A stretch of DNA of 64,000 nucleotides. Origin: Natronolimnobius baerhuensis (GTDB taxonomy: Archaea; Halobacteriota; Halobacteria; Halobacteriales; Natrialbaceae). Position numbers and translations under genes: made by a program. Every line of letters starts with the position of its first letter. Position 1 is the stretch's first letter. Of the stretch, positions 43,940-52,652 are shown one piece after another. The stretch covers positions 124,001-188,000 of the forward strand of contig NZ_MWPH01000001.1 in assembly GCF_002177135.1 (NCBI RefSeq), given 5' to 3'. A model generated the notes under the pieces. It had not been told where the DNA came from and did no database searches. It saw only the letters and a program-made list of their open reading frames with translations.

Positions 43940-44398
43940 CTACTCGTCGGTGTTCAGTTCGAACTGTTCGTTCTCGCTGACGCTGTTGAGAACGACACTG
44001 GTGTTCGACTGATTGATGTCTGGATCGGTCAGCAGCGCCTTAATCTGGTCGTTCATGTCGTCTGTATCGGTGAACTTGCCAATCGCGATGACGTCGTAGT
44101 TGCCGGTGACTTCGTAGACGGAAATCATCTGCTCGTGATCTTGCAGTGTCTCCGTAATCTCGGGCAGGGCGTTCCCCTCGGCTTTGAGTTGCATAATCGC
44201 CGTGACGTCGTAGCCGACCTCATCGTAGTTGAGGACCGGCGTATAGCCCTCGATGACGCCTTCGTCCTCGAGGTCAGAGAGGTGATTCGAGACGGTTGTA
44301 ACCGAAACGTCCAGTTCTTCGGCGAGGCTTCGCAGGCTTGCACGGCCGTTCCCAAGCAGTTCGTTGACGAGGTCCGAGTCGAGATGTTCGTACGTCAT
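43940..44398 (-). CDS. lrp: Lrp/AsnC family transcriptional regulator
   Basis: A 152-residue regulator. The N-terminal winged helix is '[37 protein letters not shown]', followed by the RAM ligand domain ('[19 protein letters not shown]', '[22 protein letters not shown]', 'NTSVVLNSV'). It is divergent from hpt, with 178 bases between starts, and so is well placed to control purine salvage and the adjacent permease, or itself. Lrp family members respond to amino acids or other small ligands; the effector is unknown. Confidence 0.95.
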   Translation of the reverse strand: MTYEHLDSDLVNELLGNGRASLRSLAEELDVSVTTVSNHLSDLEDEGVIEGYTPVLNYDEVGYDVTAIMQLKAEGNALPEITETLQDHEQMISVYEVTGNYDVIAIGKFTDTDDMNDQIKALLTDPDINQSNTSVVLNSVSENEQFELNTDE

Positions 44399-44576
44399 AC
44401 TGAAGGTTGACTCGCTTCCACTACTAGATGTTTACGAAAATACGATTAATTGCATGAAACGATACGTCTGTTAAGGGACTGAGCATACATTATTGTGCCA
44501 TAGGTATTCGGAACCGAGTGAATCGACAGGGAGTCGAGAGCGAACGACTTTTCCATGGATTTTCCGAACCAGCAGT

Positions 44577-45131
44577 ATGGACCGACTCCTCGCGTCACTG
44601 GATGATGCCCCGATTATCGACAAGGACGGCTACGAGTACCTCGTCCACCCGATCAGTAACGGCGTGCCACGACTCGAGCCAGACCTGTTGCGGGAAGTCG
44701 TCGTCGAGGTCATGCAGACGGCTGACCTGGATGTCGACAAAATCGTCGCACCCGAAGCGATGGGCATTCACCTCGCGACGGCGCTCTCGCTGCAGACTGA
44801 CATCCCACTCGTTGTGATCCGCAAGCGTCCGTACGGCCTCGAGGGCGAGGTCTCGCTGCACCAGGAAACGGGCTACTCGGAGTCGGAGATGTACATCAAC
44901 GATATCGAAGAGGGCGACCGGGTCGTGATCGTCGACGATATGCTCTCGACGGGTGGCACGCTCGCGGCGATCTGCCAGGCGCTCGATGACATCGGTGCCG
45001 ACATCGCCGATATCGTCGTCGTGATGCGAAAAGTCGGCGACTCCGCACTCGATGACACCGAATACGACGCAACGAGTCTGATCGATATTACGGTCGAGGA
45101 TGGCGATGTGACGGTACACGACGACCAGTAG
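44577..45131 (+). CDS. hpt: Hypoxanthine/guanine phosphoribosyltransferase
   Basis: A 184-residue PRTase from ATG 44577 (upstream codons to 44493 are not coding-like). The N-terminal '[26 protein letters not shown]' is typical of archaeal Hpt; the PRPP loop is '[20 protein letters not shown]'. It converts hypoxanthine or guanine with PRPP to IMP or GMP. It sits between a divergent Lrp regulator and a nucleobase permease, a coherent purine salvage locus. The related adenine enzyme is less likely from the N-terminus. Confidence 0.92.
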   Translation: MDRLLASLDDAPIIDKDGYEYLVHPISNGVPRLEPDLLREVVVEVMQTADLDVDKIVAPEAMGIHLATALSLQTDIPLVVIRKRPYGLEGEVSLHQETGYSESEMYINDIEEGDRVVIVDDMLSTGGTLAAICQALDDIGADIADIVVVMRKVGDSALDDTEYDATSLIDITVEDGDVTVHDDQ

Positions 45132-45251
45132 TTCCGACTAGCTCTCGCCCCTGAGGTATGCACTTCCGTGCACATATTTGCACCACTAGGGACGAAATAG
45201 ACGTATTTACGAAGCTTTTTGTACACCTATCTGCAACGTGGCGGCCACACA

Positions 45252-46646
45252 ATGTCGTCTAACACGGATGGGGGCGTTCAGATCGAATACGGCGTTGACG
45301 AGAAGCCGCCGTTGTCGAAATCACTCTTGCTCGGGGTACAGCATATCGCCGTGATGATCGTGCCAGCGACGGCGGTCGCGTACATCGTCGCCGGTGACGT
45401 GGGTCTCAGCGTCGCGGATACGGCCTACATCGTCCAGATGGTGATGCTGTTCTCGGGGATTGCAACGATGATTCAGGCCTATACTATCGGCCCAGTCGGG
45501 GCTCGACTGCCGATTGTCATGGGCTCGAGTTTTACGTTCGTCGGGGCGTCGGTCTCGATTGGGCTTGACTACGGCTTAGCGGCCGTATTCGGCGCAATTT
45601 TGGTCACCGGTTTCGTCGTCGAAGGACTCATCGGCTGGCAGTTCAAGCGGATCAAACCCTTCTTCCCGCCGCTCGTCACGGGACTCGTCGTCGTGATCAT
45701 TGGTCTCTACTTGATCCCCGTCGCGATGGACTATGCAGCGGGTGGTGCCGATGCCGCAGACTTCGGCGCACTCCACAACCTCGGATTGGCCGGTCTCGTA
45801 CTGCTCGTTGCCGTCGTCCTCAACATGCTCACACGCGGTGTGACTCGCTTACTCAGCGTGCTCATCAGCATCGTCGTTGGCTACGTTGCCGCCATCGCGC
45901 TCACGTTCGGTACCGGCCTCGAGATCGTGGACTTCTCGCCGGTTGGGGATGCTGCGCTGATCGCGTTCCCCGAGCCAACGCGCTTTGGCCTCGAGTTCGA
46001 GCCGATTGCGATTGCAACGTTCGCCGTGCTCTTTCTCGTCTCGGCGATGGAAACGGTCGGCGACATGTCGGGCGTGACCGCTGCTGAAGGCCGGAACCCG
46101 ACGACAAAGGAGTTCCGCGGTGGCCTGTTTAACGATGGATTCTTGAGTTCGATTGGCTCAGTTTTCGCTGCGTTCCCGATCACCTCGTTCTCCCAGAACG
46201 TCGGCATCGTGAACTTCACGGGCGTGATGAGTCGTCACGTCGTGGGTATCGGCGGCGGTATCCTCGCACTGCTCGGCCTGAGTCCAATCGTCGGCGCTGC
46301 TGTCACGACGATTCCGTCGTCCGTCTTCGGCGGTGCGGTCTTGCTCATGGCCGGCATGGTTGCCGCAAGTGGCGTTCGGCTCATTATCACGAACGCGAGC
46401 CTCGACCGCCGAAATATGGTTATCGTCGCCGTGTCGCTCGGACTCGGCCTCGGAATCGCGACCACGCCCGAAGCGCTTTCCGGACTGCCAAGCGACGCCG
46501 AACTGTTCTTCGGCCAGCCAGTCATCGTCACGGCACTCTCTGCACTCCTGCTCAACACGTTCGTTCCTGGCCCGCAGAGTCCGCTGTTTGACCGCTCACA
46601 GCCCGAGCAAGCCGAATCAGAAGCAGCCGTCTCGAGCGACGACTGA
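45252..46646 (+). CDS. Nucleobase:cation symporter (NCS2, uracil/xanthine permease)
   Basis: A 464-residue membrane protein with about 12-14 helices from ATG 45252. NCS2 signatures: 'GVQHIAVMIVPATAVAYIV', 'MGSSFTFVGASVSIG', 'SAMETVGDMSGVTAAEGRNPTTKEFRGGLFNDGF' (the Glu of the substrate-binding helix), and 'FPITSFSQNVGIVNFTGVMSRHV' (QN-x-G motif). It takes up xanthine, hypoxanthine or uracil with a cation. The hpt gene upstream argues for a purine. A T/A-rich box before 45219 may be its own promoter. The C-terminal tail is acidic and short. Confidence 0.95.
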   Translation: MSSNTDGGVQIEYGVDEKPPLSKSLLLGVQHIAVMIVPATAVAYIVAGDVGLSVADTAYIVQMVMLFSGIATMIQAYTIGPVGARLPIVMGSSFTFVGASVSIGLDYGLAAVFGAILVTGFVVEGLIGWQFKRIKPFFPPLVTGLVVVIIGLYLIPVAMDYAAGGADAADFGALHNLGLAGLVLLVAVVLNMLTRGVTRLLSVLISIVVGYVAAIALTFGTGLEIVDFSPVGDAALIAFPEPTRFGLEFEPIAIATFAVLFLVSAMETVGDMSGVTAAEGRNPTTKEFRGGLFNDGFLSSIGSVFAAFPITSFSQNVGIVNFTGVMSRHVVGIGGGILALLGLSPIVGAAVTTIPSSVFGGAVLLMAGMVAASGVRLIITNASLDRRNMVIVAVSLGLGLGIATTPEALSGLPSDAELFFGQPVIVTALSALLLNTFVPGPQSPLFDRSQPEQAESEAAVSSDD

Positions 46647-46676
46647 CACGAATAGTACTCGCAAAAACGCCGCCGC

Positions 46677-47405
46677 TCAGGCTGCGTCGGGCTGTGACTC
46701 GGACTCGAGGTGGTCCGGGTCGGATCTAAGCGAGAGCAGCCGTCGGTTCTGTGCGGTCTCGGCGAGCGCGTCTCGACTCCGAAGCACGATGCCACCAAAG
46801 CCGATGACAATGATCGCTTCCACGTAGATCGCGAGGAGTTGGCTGATAAAGTCATCAGTCAGCGCTGCTGCCTCGCCGAGCATGCCGGTAACGACGAGTG
46901 CAATCCAGCCGAGAACGATGAGATTCCGCAGTTTCGTATAGAGGAGCCGTCGCTCCCCGCTGACCCCTGCAACTGCCTGCATGAACGGGCCGAACAGCAG
47001 GTAAATCCCGGCAGCGAGCAACACGAACGGCGCAAGCGTCAGGATCGTCCCAATCGTTCCCTCGAGTTGCCAGCTTGCGTAGGTCACCCACAGGCGCGCA
47101 AGCACGATGGCGAGCAACGCAGCGGTGAGGCGGCGTCCAGCACCGGCAACGCCAGCGACCACGAGACAGATCATGCTCCAGAGGCCAGTGTAGCCAGCGA
47201 ACCGGATGAAATCTGTTTCAAGTGCCGCCATGTCGGCAGCGCCCATCAGTACGTACGAGACGGTCATCGTTCCGGATGCAACGACAGCGGCGTATCCGTA
47301 GTGGCGCCCCATCGCAGGCAAGCTACGGGCACTCCACAGGAGCACCAGCGTCGTCAGCCCGAGAACGCCTGCAGCGGCCAACGTGATCAGATGCGTTTCG
47401 ATCAT
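46677..47405 (-). CDS. Opsin homologue lacking the retinal Lys (sensory rhodopsin II-like)
   Basis: A 242-residue seven-helix protein that aligns along its length with sensory rhodopsin II. Best-conserved parts are '[12 protein letters not shown]', '[14 protein letters not shown]' (E-F region) and helix G '[15 protein letters not shown]'. In helix G the retinal Lys (K205 of NpSRII, in 'YLDLVTKVGFG') is V200 and the preceding Asp is E196. Helix C, 'AGYTGLWSM', has no Asp at the counterion site. The only Lys in the protein is K158, in a loop. Tyr at the NpSRII Y199 position (Y194), which contacts the transducer, is kept. Encoded with and overlapping (ATGA) an HtrII-like transducer. Cannot form a normal retinal Schiff base. 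Confidence 0.9.
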   Translation of the reverse strand: MIETHLITLAAAGVLGLTTLVLLWSARSLPAMGRHYGYAAVVASGTMTVSYVLMGAADMAALETDFIRFAGYTGLWSMICLVVAGVAGAGRRLTAALLAIVLARLWVTYASWQLEGTIGTILTLAPFVLLAAGIYLLFGPFMQAVAGVSGERRLLYTKLRNLIVLGWIALVVTGMLGEAAALTDDFISQLLAIYVEAIIVIGFGGIVLRSRDALAETAQNRRLLSLRSDPDHLESESQPDAA

Positions 47406-49075
47406 CGAATCGCACCTCCGCTCGCCGCGATCCGTCGATTAGTGACGGTAAACGCATCGAGCAGTTCGCGAAGGTCGATTGCATCGTCCTCGAGTCCGGT
47501 TGCCGTCCCGGAGACAGTCTCGATTGTCGCCGTCGTCTCCTCGGCTGCGGCAGCAGCCTGCTGTGCCGTACTCGTCGTCTCGTTCGAGACGGCCGCCACA
47601 TCGTCGACAATCGTCGCTAACTCCTGGGCCGAGTCAGCCTGATCGTCAGCCGTGTGCGCGATCTCCTGAATGCTTTCGTCGACGTGTTCGACTTGGCTAG
47701 TGATCGTCTCCTGTCGCGACTCGAGGTCAGCGACGAGCGACGCCGTCTCCTCGAGTTCGGCATCGACCGTCGTAATGTCGGCTGCCGTCGCTTCGGTCCG
47801 ATTGCGGATCGACTCGAGTGTCGTCTCGATTTCGTCGACCGCGTCCATCGTCTCCTCGGCAAGCGATTTGATCTCGCTTGCGACGACCGCGAAGCCGTCG
47901 CCGTCCTCGCCGGCCGTTGCCGCCTCAATCGAGGCGTTCAGCGCGAGCAGGTTCGTCTGATCAGCGATGTCGTCGATCAACGCGATAATCTCGCCGATTT
48001 GGTCGGTTTCACGCTCAAGTTCGTCGACTCGGTCAACGACGGTATTGGTGTTTTCGACGAGCGAGTCCGTCGTCGTCGCGGCGGTCGCCGCCACGGACTG
48101 GCCCTCAGCGGCGAGCGCTGCGACTTCCTGGGACTGGTCTGCGATGGCGGCCGTCGTTGAGGCGACTTCCTCGGTCGCCGCCGAAAGGTCGCTGACCTCA
48201 CTCGCTGCGACATCGAGTTCTTCGGTCTGTGATGCTGCCCCCTCTGCGATTTCCTGAACAGAGGTTGCGACCTCCTCGCTCGCATCTCGGATCTGCCCGC
48301 TCGAGTGCTGGAGTTCGGTCGCTGCGTCTCCAACCGTCTCTGCGGACGTCTGGATTTCAGTAATCGTCTCGGTCATCGTGTCGACCATCTCGTTGAACGA
48401 GTTGGCGATGGCGACGATTGCCTCGTTATCCGTGGTCGGCTCGAGGCGCTGGCTGAGGTCGCCGTCAGCGCAGGCGTCCATCGTTTCCGAGAATCGTTCG
48501 GCTTCGGCGATCAACGCCTCGTTTTGCTGTTCGACTTTCCGGCGGGTCTCCTCAACGCGCTGTCGTTCCTGTTCAACTTCCTCGGCGCGCTGTTCGGCGT
48601 CCTGTTTGGCCGCCTGTGCACGCTCTTGCTCGGCCTCGAGGTTCGCAACTGACTCCTCGAGCGAGTCGCGCATTTCCCCAATCGTGGCGTACAACTGCCC
48701 GATTTCGTCGATTCGATCCGTCTCGAGGTCGACGTCGAACTCGCCGTCACCGATCTGTTCGGTTTTCGAACTGAGTTGCTGGAGCGAGAGTGCAGTGTTG
48801 CCGCCGGTAACGATACCGAACAGGCCGAGATTCATGAAGAAAACCACCAAGAGACCAGTCAGCGCGCCAATCGCGCGGTTCGTTGCTTCCTCGGCTGGAC
48901 CCGAAGCGACGTAGTAACCAAAAATAACGCCGAACGCGAGTGTCACGGCGATAATCACCCCAAGCGAGGCGGTAATTTTCGTGCTGTACTGCCGACGGAT
49001 GTGCCGTGGGACGACGGCTGTGGTCGTCACTGGCGCCCCCCGTGTTCTGTCTGTGTGCCCATCATCGTTTCTCAC
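47402..49075 (-). CDS. HtrII-like methyl-accepting chemotaxis transducer
   Basis: A 557-residue transducer, GTG start 49075 (a GTG at 49030 is possible). Two membrane helices (about 33-56 and 68-90) have a very short extracellular loop, the sensory-rhodopsin-transducer topology; no ligand-binding domain lies outside. TM2 keeps the Asn ('[20 protein letters not shown]', N82) that pairs with the opsin Tyr in NpSRII/HtrII. Two HAMP-like segments follow, then the long helical signalling domain with the tip '[18 protein letters not shown]'. It would control CheA and flagellar (archaellum) switching. A leaderless promoter (AATTATCC on its strand, 49097-49104) sits 25 bases before the start. Confidence 0.95.
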   Translation of the reverse strand: MRNDDGHTDRTRGAPVTTTAVVPRHIRRQYSTKITASLGVIIAVTLAFGVIFGYYVASGPAEEATNRAIGALTGLLVVFFMNLGLFGIVTGGNTALSLQQLSSKTEQIGDGEFDVDLETDRIDEIGQLYATIGEMRDSLEESVANLEAEQERAQAAKQDAEQRAEEVEQERQRVEETRRKVEQQNEALIAEAERFSETMDACADGDLSQRLEPTTDNEAIVAIANSFNEMVDTMTETITEIQTSAETVGDAATELQHSSGQIRDASEEVATSVQEIAEGAASQTEELDVAASEVSDLSAATEEVASTTAAIADQSQEVAALAAEGQSVAATAATTTDSLVENTNTVVDRVDELERETDQIGEIIALIDDIADQTNLLALNASIEAATAGEDGDGFAVVASEIKSLAEETMDAVDEIETTLESIRNRTEATAADITTVDAELEETASLVADLESRQETITSQVEHVDESIQEIAHTADDQADSAQELATIVDDVAAVSNETTSTAQQAAAAAEETTATIETVSGTATGLEDDAIDLRELLDAFTVTNRRIAASGGAIR

Positions 49076-49096
49076 CGACTCATCTCGGACGCACTG

Positions 49097-49104
49097 GGAT
49101 AATT
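49097..49104. promoter_or_regulatory. TATA-like element between the transducer and a small rightward ORF
   Basis: GGATAATT on the plus strand reads AATTATCC on the minus strand. Its centre is 25 bases from the GTG of the transducer and about 20 bases from the ATG of a 38-codon ORF on the plus strand. The distances fit leaderless haloarchaeal transcripts in both directions, so it could serve one or both. Confidence 0.5.
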
Positions 49105-49120
49105 GTTATTGCCGTCTGAT

Positions 49121-49237
49121 ATGTCGTCATCATCTATTGACATCTGGGACACTGAAGAAACAGAACCTCCGTTTAGATCTATTTTCGAAGACGAAGAAGT
49201 CGTAACCCGAGTACGAACGACGCAATCACTTAGATGA
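49121..49237 (+). CDS. Tiny acidic ORF divergent from the transducer
   Basis: A 38-codon frame starting at ATG 49121. The product, beginning 'MSSSSIDIWDTEETEPPF' and containing 'FEDEEVVTRVR', is acidic and coding-like for a haloarchaeon, and it starts 20 bases downstream of a TATA-like box. It may be a real small protein, an upstream relic of another gene, or chance. Confidence 0.3.
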   Translation: MSSSSIDIWDTEETEPPFRSIFEDEEVVTRVRTTQSLR

Positions 49238-49297
49238 CATTTATGAAAACAAATGGGTTCGTCAACTGGATCACTGATTCCGTCGTGTCGCTGGGAT

Positions 49298-50101
49298 CTA
49301 CGACAACTGGTCGTCTGCCTCGAGTGCTGTTGCACTCTCCCAGTACTCGTCGATTCTGTTGTGTGCCCACGAGTGAACCGCTTCGTCGTCGGTATCGACC
49401 GACGCTCGCAACACGCCGTGGTCGTCTCGCAGCAGAAAGTACACGATGTCGTCGATGATCATTGCAGCAATCGGCACACCGTCGGATCGAACACGAACCG
49501 TCGCCCGGTCGTTCTCGAGAAGTGTTTGAAACTGCTTATTCAGCGCTGTATCGGCTGCGAGTGCGTCAATCGCATCCTGCGAAAAAACGCCCTCGAACGT
49601 TTGTTCACCAGCGGCGGTCCGTTCACGGACGACAGTCAAACTTTGCTCGTTGAACGCATGCGAGACGGCTCGGACGCTGTCTCCGTCCTGAAGCAGCGAG
49701 AGCAGACGCTGGAGCGGTGCGTTCGGACGCGTCTGGGTCGGCAGCGTAATCGTCGCATCCGACAGTCGCCGAATATCGAAGTCGAACGCTGCGGCCGGCA
49801 GATACTCGACGATTCCCCGCAGTTTGCGCTCGGTCTCGAGGATACGCTGTAAATCCTCGAATCCCGCCGCGACCAGTTGGCCGGTTGCTGTTGCCGTATA
49901 CTCGCTGCCCGCTCGCGTGATCCATGAGCGCTCCGCGAAGTCACTCAGAACACGCCCCAGCGTCGCCTGTGACGCGCCGGTCTCAGCAGCCAGTTCGGTT
50001 CGCGTATAGCTCCCCGTAGCGAGCAACCCGAGGACTGCAACCCGATTCGACGACAGGGACAGAAACTCGATCTCCTCGAGTGACGCGTCCGACGGTTCCA
50101 T
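49298..50101 (-). CDS. Winged-helix transcriptional regulator (haloarchaeal GlpR/FilR1-like)
   Basis: A 267-residue protein from ATG 50101 (an ATG at 50143 adds 14 residues but overlaps the palindromic site). The N-terminal HTH is 'SNRVAVLGLLATGSYTRTELAAETGASQATLGRVLSDFAERSW', followed by a C-terminal sensor domain ('AAFDFDIRRLSDATITLPTQ', 'DGDSVRAVSHAFNEQSLTVV', 'GVPIAAMIIDDIVYFLLRDDHGVLRASVDTDD'), the methanogen/haloarchaeal FilR1/DUF1724-like arrangement. It is upstream of and co-oriented with the opsin-transducer pair, 223 bases away. Its palindromic site suggests autoregulation. Confidence 0.88.
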   Translation of the reverse strand: MEPSDASLEEIEFLSLSSNRVAVLGLLATGSYTRTELAAETGASQATLGRVLSDFAERSWITRAGSEYTATATGQLVAAGFEDLQRILETERKLRGIVEYLPAAAFDFDIRRLSDATITLPTQTRPNAPLQRLLSLLQDGDSVRAVSHAFNEQSLTVVRERTAAGEQTFEGVFSQDAIDALAADTALNKQFQTLLENDRATVRVRSDGVPIAAMIIDDIVYFLLRDDHGVLRASVDTDDEAVHSWAHNRIDEYWESATALEADDQLS

Positions 50102-50142
50102 ACGCTGAGTCTCTCCTGTATCGACAAAGTGCTTTCGCCCCA

Positions 50143-50155
50143 TGAAATAATTTCA
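50143..50155. promoter_or_regulatory. Palindrome TGAAAT-A-ATTTCA
   Basis: A perfect 13-base palindrome with a single central A, 42 bases upstream of the regulator's ATG at 50101. It is a plausible operator (or TATA-containing promoter, as it reads AAATTATTTC on the minus strand) for autoregulation. Binding is inference. Confidence 0.45.
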
Positions 50156-50347
50156 CGGCATGAACGTCCAACACACGTGAACCACCTTTCGATTGGTGAA
50201 AGATTTTCTGAAACAACCTATGGCTGTTGGTGCCGTTTTGATGAATATGATCCCATCTTCCCTCATATACCCATTCCTCCGTAACAGATGGTCACTTTGT
50301 CATTCCAGTCGGTCCCTGCGTGGTGTCCACAGCGGGGTGAGCCGCTA

Positions 50348-51361
50348 ATGGATCGGCGAGCAGCCAGCTTTTTCGTCCTCTCGAGTCTCTTCTTTGGCGG
50401 CACGTTCGTCGCCGCAAAGGCTGGCCTCGAGTACTTTCCGCCCTTGTTGTTCGTTGCGCTGCGATTCGACGTTGCAGCCGTGTTGCTCGGCGGCTACGTC
50501 CTGCTGACGTCCTCACGTGAGGAGTTGCTGCCGACGACTCGCGGCGACCTCCTCGGTATTCTCGCGACTGGCGGCCTCGTGATTGGTCTCTCGAACGCGC
50601 TGTTGTTCGTTGGCCAGCAGTACGCCACGAGCGCAGTCGGGGCCATCGTCTTCAGTCTCAACCCGATTCTGACGCCCGTCTTCGCGGCTGTCCTCCTCTC
50701 GAACGAGCGCCTGTCCGTCCACGGTGCAGTTGGGATGGGACTGGGACTCCTCGGCGTTATCCTCGTCGTCAGCCCCGATTCTGCGAGTCTCCTTGGCGGC
50801 GACGCTGTCGGCCGCGCGATTCTTTTTGCCGGTGCAATCAGCGCTGCGCTCGGTGCGGTTCTCATCCGCCGGGCCAACGCGACGCTCTCGAGTACGGTTC
50901 GTATCGCTTGGGGACTGCCACTTGCCGCGGCGCTCGCTCACGGCCTCTCTGCGTTTGCAGGCGAGTCACCCGGCGCTATTCGCTGGACGACAGAAGCACT
51001 CCTCGCACTCGGCTATGTCAGCATCTTCGCTGGTATCCTCGCGTATCTCGCGTACTTCGCGCTGCTCGACTCGACTGGGGCGATCCACGCCAATCTGATC
51101 TTCTACGTCGTGCCCGTCATCTCAACACTCGGTGGCTGGGCGCTCCTCGACGAACAACTTGCCCCGAGTGCCGTGTTTGGATTCCTGACTATCTTCGCTG
51201 GCTTTGCCATCCTTGGCAGCGAGTCGGTCGATCTTCGGTCGCGACTGCCCGCACGCGTTCTCGAGTGTGACCTGTCCGCGCATCTGCCGGCGACGATGCA
51301 GTCGGGACCCGACGAGCACGGAGCACTCGAGCAAGAGTCTCATAGTTCCCAAACGGACTAA
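50348..51361 (+). CDS. EamA/DMT-superfamily exporter
   Basis: A 337-residue protein from ATG 50348 (the in-frame upstream part to 50288 is not coding-like). Ten membrane helices are arranged as two EamA repeats: 'FFGGTFVAAKAGLEYFPPLLFVALRF' in the first and 'ALGYVSIFAGILAYLAYFALLDSTGAI' in the second. Such transporters move amino acids, nucleobases or drugs, often outward. The C-terminal tail of about 40 residues is polar and Glu/Ser-rich. Substrate unknown; single gene. Confidence 0.93.
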   Translation: MDRRAASFFVLSSLFFGGTFVAAKAGLEYFPPLLFVALRFDVAAVLLGGYVLLTSSREELLPTTRGDLLGILATGGLVIGLSNALLFVGQQYATSAVGAIVFSLNPILTPVFAAVLLSNERLSVHGAVGMGLGLLGVILVVSPDSASLLGGDAVGRAILFAGAISAALGAVLIRRANATLSSTVRIAWGLPLAAALAHGLSAFAGESPGAIRWTTEALLALGYVSIFAGILAYLAYFALLDSTGAIHANLIFYVVPVISTLGGWALLDEQLAPSAVFGFLTIFAGFAILGSESVDLRSRLPARVLECDLSAHLPATMQSGPDEHGALEQESHSSQTD

Positions 51362-51710
51362 CCCATTACAGTGTGCTTGATACGGTTTACTGTAAGTCAT
51401 TTCCGGTGCAACCGCGACCCGGCCGGCGGTTGCAACGGTGGACTCGCTGCACTCCTCCACCGAGACTCGTCTCACACGGTTCGACTCACCGCCGGTACAT
51501 CGTTACAGCAATCCGTATGAGGCCACCGGCCGGAGTCTCAACCGCGTCACCCGTGTCTGTCGATGCCAATCGGTTAGTCGGTGTCACTCACTGATGTCGA
51601 CCGCCTCCCGATTGAGTGAGCTACGAGCACCATATTACTAGAACTCGAGTACTAGCTGAAAGTGGTACGTTGGTCGATTTTTGACCTCGAGATGCCGTGG
51701 CAGTTTTCAG
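51362..51710. other. Intergenic region between exporter and rdfA
   Basis: About 350 bases with no coding sequence that can be supported. It holds the hairpin at 51407-51434 and, before the convergent rdfA stop, only A/T-richer DNA (TTACTAGAACTCGAGTACTAG near 51640). The two flanking genes are convergent, so no promoter is needed here. Confidence 0.45.
51407..51434. other. Hairpin TGCAACCGC / GCGGTTGCA
   Basis: A 9-bp perfect stem (TGCAACCGC with GCGGTTGCA) with a 10-base loop that itself contains CCGGCCGG-like sequence, about 45 bases past the EamA stop. It may be a transcript-stabilising or terminating hairpin or the end of a dispersed repeat ('GATACGGTTTACTGTAAG' precedes it). No U-tract follows, so a classical terminator is not supported. 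Confidence 0.4.
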
Positions 51711-52343
51711 TTAGTTGTCGGATTGGCAGTCACAGCCACCCTGGTCGAGCAGGTCTCGGATCGTATACTGGGTTTTGCAGTCTTCACAGGTCACGGTCAC
51801 GTTGACGAGCACGTTGAACTCGCCAATATCGATGACGTCTCCGCGCTCGAGTTGGGCAACCGTATCTTCGGTGACCGCTGCCGTTCGGTTGCGAAGCGCA
51901 CCGAGTTTATCGCGGCTTCGCTCGAGTTTCTCCTCATCGGTTGGCTCCTCGAGTTCGGCCTCGAGACACTTTGTGAGGTGGTTGTAGACCGTTTGGTGCG
52001 AGATGAAGTTTCGTTCGACGTTTTCGACTGGCACTGCGTCGCGCTCGAGTTCCTTGCGCGTCTGTACGCGGGTCCCGCTGCTGACATCGTCACTCGTCAG
52101 GAGTCGGTAGGTGTTCTCGACTTCGCCGTCTTTGTACTGCAAGCCGGCGTCATCGAGTGCAGCCTCGAGTACGCGCTGGTTGACGTGTTCAGCGAGGTCA
52201 CGGGTGCTGTAGCGGTCGTCTGTGCGGTCGGTCCAGTAGCGAACGAGTTCGTCGTTGAGGTCGGTAAGGCCGTATTCTGTGGCGATTCGGCCGACTTTGC
52301 AGCCACACGCCTCGCTCGTTTCGGTGGGCGTCGTCTGAGTCAC
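51711..52343 (-). CDS. rdfA: Rod-determining factor RdfA
   Basis: A 210-residue protein from GTG 52343; the in-frame extension to 52478 lacks coding character. It has the RdfA pattern: 'CGCKVGRIATEYGL', 'DELVRYWT', 'YSTRDLAEHVNQRVLEAAL', 'ENTYRLLTSDDVSSGTRVQ', 'SHQTVYNHLTKCL', 'ALRNRTAAVTEDTVAQLERG' and a C-terminal Cys pair region 'CEDCKTQY ... GGCDC'. In Haloferax volcanii this family promotes the rod cell shape and its loss locks cells as discs. Cys pairs at both ends suggest zinc binding. Convergent to the exporter gene. Confidence 0.85.
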   Translation of the reverse strand: MTQTTPTETSEACGCKVGRIATEYGLTDLNDELVRYWTDRTDDRYSTRDLAEHVNQRVLEAALDDAGLQYKDGEVENTYRLLTSDDVSSGTRVQTRKELERDAVPVENVERNFISHQTVYNHLTKCLEAELEEPTDEEKLERSRDKLGALRNRTAAVTEDTVAQLERGDVIDIGEFNVLVNVTVTCEDCKTQYTIRDLLDQGGCDCQSDN

Positions 52344-52652
52344 TACCGCTACTATCCGCGCGGAGTGCAAAAATCTTTCCGCAGGCCAACGGTTTACAAG
52401 AATACTGGCGTAATCAATGCCGTCACCCGACCGGAAGCGGTCAGACGCCTGTCTGACGCAGTGTCCGCTCGTCCGCAATGAGTCACAGCCTCCTCGTCCC
52501 GCGCTGGGAGACGTTGACCGTTCTGATTATTTCCTTGTTCGACGAACTCTATATATTCTGGTGTATTTCTCGAGGCTGAACGCAGTACCGCTCGAGAACT
52601 GTGGTCACCGTGTGAGACAACGGTTTTGTACCGCTACCGGCACGTAGTAGCC
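52344..52652. other. Divergent promoter region of rdfA and the C4 acid-sugar module
   Basis: About 310 bases. The right half carries CTCTATATATTCTG (about 52548-52556) and ACGGTTTTGTACC (about 52620) as possible TATA/BRE elements for the kinase gene starting at 52653; the left part is A-rich before rdfA (GCAAAAATC). No gene seen. Confidence 0.45.

Noticed and set aside
45576-46219. Minus-strand frames within the nucleobase permease
   Set aside because: Antisense shadows; the forward protein has the complete NCS2 motif set.
46677-47405. Calling the opsin a light-driven pump or normal sensory rhodopsin
   Set aside because: No Lys in any transmembrane helix, no helix-C Asp, and an overlapping transducer gene argue against both.
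51400-51440. Classical rho-independent-type terminator after the EamA gene
   Set aside because: The hairpin has no following T-tract, and haloarchaeal termination relies mainly on T-runs, so it is listed only as a hairpin.
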